The notes under the pieces: model-generated
What the model was told of the DNA's origin: nothing
What the model saw: the letters and a program-made list of their open reading frames with translations, nothing else
Database searches by the model: none
Assembly (NCBI GenBank): GCA_009829735.1
Contig: CM020620.1
Location: forward strand, 5,324,299-5,388,298
DNA: 64,000 nucleotides
Source of the DNA: Pyropia yezoensis
Taxonomy: Eukaryota; Rhodophyta; Bangiophyceae; Bangiales; Bangiaceae
Direction of reading: 5' to 3'
Program-made: the position numbers and the translations under genes
Shown: positions 60,413-64,000 of the stretch, piece after piece
Layout of the letters: every line of letters begins with the position of its first letter
Position numbering within the stretch: position 1 is the first letter of the stretch

Positions 60413-61760
60413 TCAGGCCGCCAGCCGCTCTGCGGCAACGAGGACCCCGCCCGGCCCCGCACCCCCCCGCTCCCTCCCCCTATCCCCCTCCCCCAGGGGC
60501 ACCACCCACCGCACCAGCTGCACCACCGCGCCCGACGGCAAGGTGACCGCCGACACGACCGACGCGGTGCCACCGCCGGCGGCGGGGGCGACCGCCCGGC
60601 TTGGCGACGACGAGAAGAGCGGATAGGGGGGGGGCAGCGGCTTGTCCGCCGGCAGCCGCGGCCACCCCACCTGCAGCACCCACCGCGCAACGGTGCCGGG
60701 CAGGGGGACACCCGCGCCCGCAGCCGCCACCGCCGCGCGGGGAGTGGCTGCCATGGCCACCCCGGCGGGGAGCCAGTCGCCCGCGTCCGTATCGCTGGCC
60801 GCGGCGGGCGGGGCCGCCTCGCCCAGCCCCGCGGCAGCGTCGTCGGCCGCCCAGAGCGTCACCCGCGCGACGGGCAGCGCCGCGTCCACGCCGCCCGCCC
60901 CCCTCACCCAGACCAAGTCGACCGTGTCTGCCCCCCCCCCCCCCCCCCCCCCCCCATCATGGCTCGTGACGAGGTACCATTCCGCCCGCCCCCCCCCCCC
61001 TCTCCCCTGTCTCCGTACCGTTGCGCCCGTGGCCGCCGTGGCCACCGTGCCCGTGGCGCGGGTGCGGCAGCAGCCACCACCAGCCGCCGCCGTGCCACCC
61101 GCCGCCGCCACGACCGCCGCCGTGCCAGCGGCTGTGGAGGGACACCGCGTGGCCTGCGCGCGCCGCCCCCCCCTGCCGCACTCCCCCCCCGCCAACAGGG
61201 ACTCCCGTCCCCTCCCCCCCGCCGCCCTTGCGCACGCACTGCATAAACAGCAGCTGCTGCATGCACGTGTCGGCAGCCTCACAGCACGGCACGCCCAGCG
61301 CACATACGCCCCCGGGGACGCCACACCGCGGGGTGGGCGCCGGCGCCGCGGCCGCCGTCACGCGGCCGCCACCACCCCCCCCGCCACCGGCGACAGCCGC
61401 CGCGTAGGGCAGCGGCAATGGCGGCAGCGGCGACCGGGGGACATCAGGCGGCGGCGGTGGCGGCGGCGGCGGCAACGGCGACGACGACGCTGGCGACACG
61501 GGCGCCGCCTGCGCCGCGACAGAGATTCCCGCCACGGCGGCGGCGAGGCCGGCGGCGACCCCCCCCCGGGCGCCGCCGCCGCGGGAGACCACCGCCGCGA
61601 CGGCCAGGAGCGCCGCCAAGGTGGCCACCGCAATGGCCGCCGCGCGGGGGAGGGCGCGCGCGGCGGCGGCAGCGGCGGCGCCGCGGCGGCGGCCACCCTG
61701 AGGGGGGGGGGGGGCGCGGGCGCCGGCAGCAGCGGCGTCGCCGCCGTGGCCATGGCGCAC
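60413..61760 (-). CDS. hypothetical membrane-anchored or secreted protein with Cys cluster
   Basis: N-terminal frame from the Met at 61760: Ala/Arg-rich tail, a signal-anchor-like AIAVATLAALLAVAAVVS, a second Ala/Gly hydrophobic stretch, a Pro-rich hinge, and then a cysteine cluster CGVPGGVCALGVPCCEAADT followed by CMQQLLFMQCVRKG. The C-terminal part reads in a neighbouring frame from about 60930 down: TVDLVWVRGAGGVDAALPVA, RWVLQVGWPRLPADKPLPP, VVSAVTLPSGAVVQLVRWVV. The change of frame falls at the C run 60930-60955. The spacing of Cys (C-x6-C-x5-CC-x5-C-x8-C) suggests a small disulfide domain outside the membrane, but I know no family with it. Confidence 0.45.
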
Positions 61761-61889
61761 GGGCGGCGGGGGAAGGGGGCAAAAAAAAAAAAAAAAAAGG
61801 CAGAGGAGACGGGTTGGTCGCCGGCCAAAAGGAGAGGAGGGAGGGGTTGGGTGGGGAGGGGGGAAGGGGAAAGAAGTGTTGGCTCAGCA

Positions 61890-62652
61890 GCGGCGTTGCC
61901 GACGAGGTGCCCCCTTCCCCCAACGGCACGGCCGCGACGGCGGTGGGCGCGGGCGGCGGCGCGCCGGCGGGCGGCGGCGCGACAACGGCGCGCGCCGCGC
62001 CTGCCTCCAGCTGCAGCCGCGTCGCGTGCCACGCACGAGGCCCTCCCGCAACCAGTGTCCCGTTTTTTGGGGGGGTGGACGCGCGCCCAAGATCCGGTCG
62101 CATCGAATCGTCGCCCGCCTTTGCTGCTGTCTGCCGGCGGTCGTGTCTCGCGGTTGCACCGCGTTGACGGTCGATCCGAGCACGAGCTGGCGGGGTGCGC
62201 CGCCGGGAGGCCTTGCCGCGTGTGGTGGCGGCAACCTGCCGCCCGCAGGCTCGTCTGCTTGCACTGACGCGTCCGTGGCGGGGTGGGGGGGGGTGGGGGG
62301 GGTGGGGGGGAGTGGCAATGGGGGGGGATGGGTTGTTGCCACCAGGCGGGATAGGGAAGGTGCCTCTGCGGATGCCGCGGAAGTAGGCAGTGACGCACGC
62401 TGTGGCAACCTGCTGGTAATGGACTGTGTGCGGGGGCGAGGGGGAAGAGCAAGGTGGTGATTGCAGCCAGTCCAGACAATGCATACAAGACCAACAGGCC
62501 ATCACAGAGCAAAGAAGAATGGGAGACAGTCTGCAGGCGGCGCAGCAGCAGTGTGGCTGCGGCTGCGAGTTGAGTCCTGCTGATGTCGGAGACGTGGGCG
62601 GCGCTGGCGGAGTCGACGACGTCGCGCTGCGTGGTCTTTTCCGCGGCCATGA
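61890..62652 (-). CDS. candidate hypothetical membrane protein, frame or splicing uncertain
   Basis: From the Met at 62652, MAAEKTTQRDVVDSASAAHV then a hydrophobic region (LLCDGLLVLYALSGLAAITT) looks coding. Further down, in a neighbouring frame, QQVATACVTAYFRGIRRGTF and later TPPKNGTLVAGGPRAWHATR read naturally. A single intron near 62400-62480, with a candidate ccagcag acceptor, would connect the first two parts, but this is unproven. No family recognised. Confidence 0.35.
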
Positions 62653-63166
62653 TGGCGCCCGCGCTCACCCCTTCTTGTAGGTGACCAACAGCTGAGACTC
62701 CAACGTGGTGCGGATGTGTCCCATGCTTCAAGCCTGCGTCATAATCCTGCAGCTGGCCTATCCCCCTACCCATCCCACCTATTCGTTTGTGTCGAGAGCG
62801 TACTGTGCTGCTTTGATCGCAGCCGTGGGGTTTGCTCTCGGCGTCAACGGTGAGCAGGCTGGAGGGGTGCTCACCGTCTGGCTCGTTCGCCTCCCTTTTC
62901 ATGTCATCCCCTTCAACCGATGGAAGGTCATGACCATTTAGAGAGACCTAAGAAGGCGCGTCGTTCTTGTCAATTTCAAGGCTCACGTTTTCTGAGCCGT
63001 GTGCCTCTTCCCTTGGACTACAAGAGGCGGCGGCTTTTGCAGGCAGGAAGCGGAAGGGGCGCACGACACCAATGAAACATGGCGCCGCTGGACGCAATTC
63101 AGTATGTATAGCAAATCCGTGACAGCAGTCTGACAGCGGGGAGTGTACAAAGACCCGTATGAAACA
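62653..63166. other. intergenic region upstream of the pogo-like element
   Basis: A short plus ORF at 62705-62941 has one hydrophobic stretch (AYCAALIAAVGFALGV) but overlaps the likely upstream region of the minus-strand gene. No firm gene. Composition falls to moderate GC from 62650 on. Confidence 0.35.
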
Positions 63167-63942
63167 CAGTCATTATTCGGTTATATGCGGCTCGATTATA
63201 TGACAGGGTCACATAATCAAGCTTCCTCGCCCGAGGGCGATTCCTGTTTTCCAGAGAGTTGCTCCATAATTTTATACGTTGCGCAGGACTGACCGTGGGC
63301 GCGCCTCACCGATTCGGCTCATCCCTCTCGCTGACGCCGCCGCCGACCAACACCATCCGGAGGGACGCCGCCAAGATTATCGCTGAGGAGTGGGAGAAGG
63401 TCACTGCGGTGCAGCTGGCTAACTGCTGGCTCACTGCAGAGGTCTTGCCGGACGAGGCAGCCGCTGAAGTGCGCCGGCAGCTGCACGGGGTCGTACCTGT
63501 GGCGGATAACGTCCACACTGACGTTTCTGAGGTGGTAGCTTTGATGGCTAACAGCCGCTTGTGGGACGATTTTGAGGGTGTGTCTGACAATGAGCGCTCC
63601 GTTGCTGTTGAGCAGTGGTTTGCTGCGGAGGATGATGTGGAGGCGTTGGATGAGACGGTCGACATGGCGCTAGGGGAGGGGGAGGACGAGTGCGAGGAGT
63701 AGATGCCTTCGTGCTATTGTGGTTGTGACTGGTCGTGCGTAGGAAGCAACTTGTGCGCCTGACTGGTGCGCCCTGCTCGCCTCACCCGATGACGCGGATT
63801 TCTTGCGAGCGTGTAACTTGATCGGTCGACACTGCTGCGACGCCCGGCGGTGTTTGTCAGTCCACGCACTCGTTGCGAATCCGCTGTAAATGACATTCCG
63901 ATTTAACCCATAGCCCCCCTTCATATAGTCGAATAATGACTG
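63167..63942. mobile_element. pogo-like DNA transposon, internally deleted
   Basis: 776 bp. Left end cagtcattattcggttatatg and right end, reverse-complemented, cagtcattattcgactatatg are inverted repeats of about 21 bp with two differences. The CAG start is typical of Tc1/mariner-pogo elements. Inside are only the C-terminal end of a transposase (63259-63702) and a subterminal palindrome gattatatgac / gtcacataatc at about 63193-63219. Flanks: tatgaaaca before and tatgaaagca after. A TA duplication is expected for the superfamily; the right flank begins ta, the left does not. Confidence 0.7.
63259..63702 (+). CDS. C-terminal fragment of a pogo/Tigger-type transposase
   Basis: 147 residues with MLHNFIRCAGLTVGA at the start; no catalytic Asp motifs are included. 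The segment EEWEKVTAVQLANCWLTAEVLP matches the region C-terminal to the DDE core in pogo/jerky proteins (W..V...TI.NCF.KAG). The acidic tail (DETVDMALGEGEDECEE) is also usual there. The DNA-binding and catalytic parts are missing, so the copy is not autonomous. Confidence 0.6.
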   Translation: MLHNFIRCAGLTVGAPHRFGSSLSLTPPPTNTIRRDAAKIIAEEWEKVTAVQLANCWLTAEVLPDEAAAEVRRQLHGVVPVADNVHTDVSEVVALMANSRLWDDFEGVSDNERSVAVEQWFAAEDDVEALDETVDMALGEGEDECEE

Positions 63943-64000
63943 TATGAAAGCAAAGCACTTGCAGCGAACGAGCCATCATACTTCAGTATCTCGACGAGCC
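63943..64000. other. right flank to window end
   Basis: 58 bases following the pogo-like element. Nothing recognised. Confidence 0.4.

Overview
The window is eukaryotic nuclear DNA that is very GC-rich, dense in G/C homopolymer runs, and built of mostly uninterrupted host genes separated by LTR retrotransposons and DNA transposons. The recognisable host proteins (an OTUD5-type deubiquitinase, an AFG1-type AAA ATPase, a calcium-activated-nucleotidase-type apyrase) are eukaryotic. Intron poverty, high GC and abundant Ty3, copia and PIF/Harbinger elements would fit a bangiophyte red alga such as Porphyra/Pyropia; that assignment is inference, not proof. No rRNA, tRNA or CRISPR was seen.

Layout. 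1-2447: left-truncated Ty3/gypsy fossil, minus strand. 2.8-3.6 kb: C2H2 zinc-finger gene. 4.6-7.2 kb: remnant of another LTR element that keeps an antisense extra ORF and one LTR. 7.2-8.4 kb: unknown, possibly transposase-like protein. 10-14.4 kb: very large low-complexity protein with a ParB-like motif. 15-19 kb: G-rich tract with three copies of a roughly 0.45 kb repeat (family R). 19.03-29.11 kb: nearly whole, young chromodomain Ty3/gypsy element with two LTRs, a 5-bp target duplication and an antisense extra ORF related to the one at 4.6 kb. 29-38 kb: lineage-specific genes, including a convergent paralogue pair (family Z), a second ParB-like gene and two more copies of R that continue into a shared upstream cassette. 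38.7-41 kb: GATA-like zinc-finger gene, then a decayed copia element. 40.96-45.45 kb: whole-looking PIF/Harbinger transposon. 45.6-47.2 kb: short inverted-repeat element and minisatellites. 48.4-53.3 kb: AFG1-like and OTUD5-like genes, divergently arranged. 53.9-55.0 kb: second short inverted-repeat element. 55.6-62.7 kb: apyrase and hypothetical genes. 63.2-63.9 kb: short pogo-like element.

The best-supported host functions are housekeeping ones: mitochondrial protein quality control (AFG1), ubiquitin editing (OTUD5-like) and nucleoside-diphosphate hydrolysis in the secretory pathway (apyrase). The most novel-looking material is the antisense ORF family carried by LTR elements, the eukaryotic ParB-like proteins, and the family Z / repeat R / shared-cassette complex at 16-37 kb. 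Several genes change reading frame near long G or C runs; whether this is biology, introns or assembly error cannot be decided from sequence alone.
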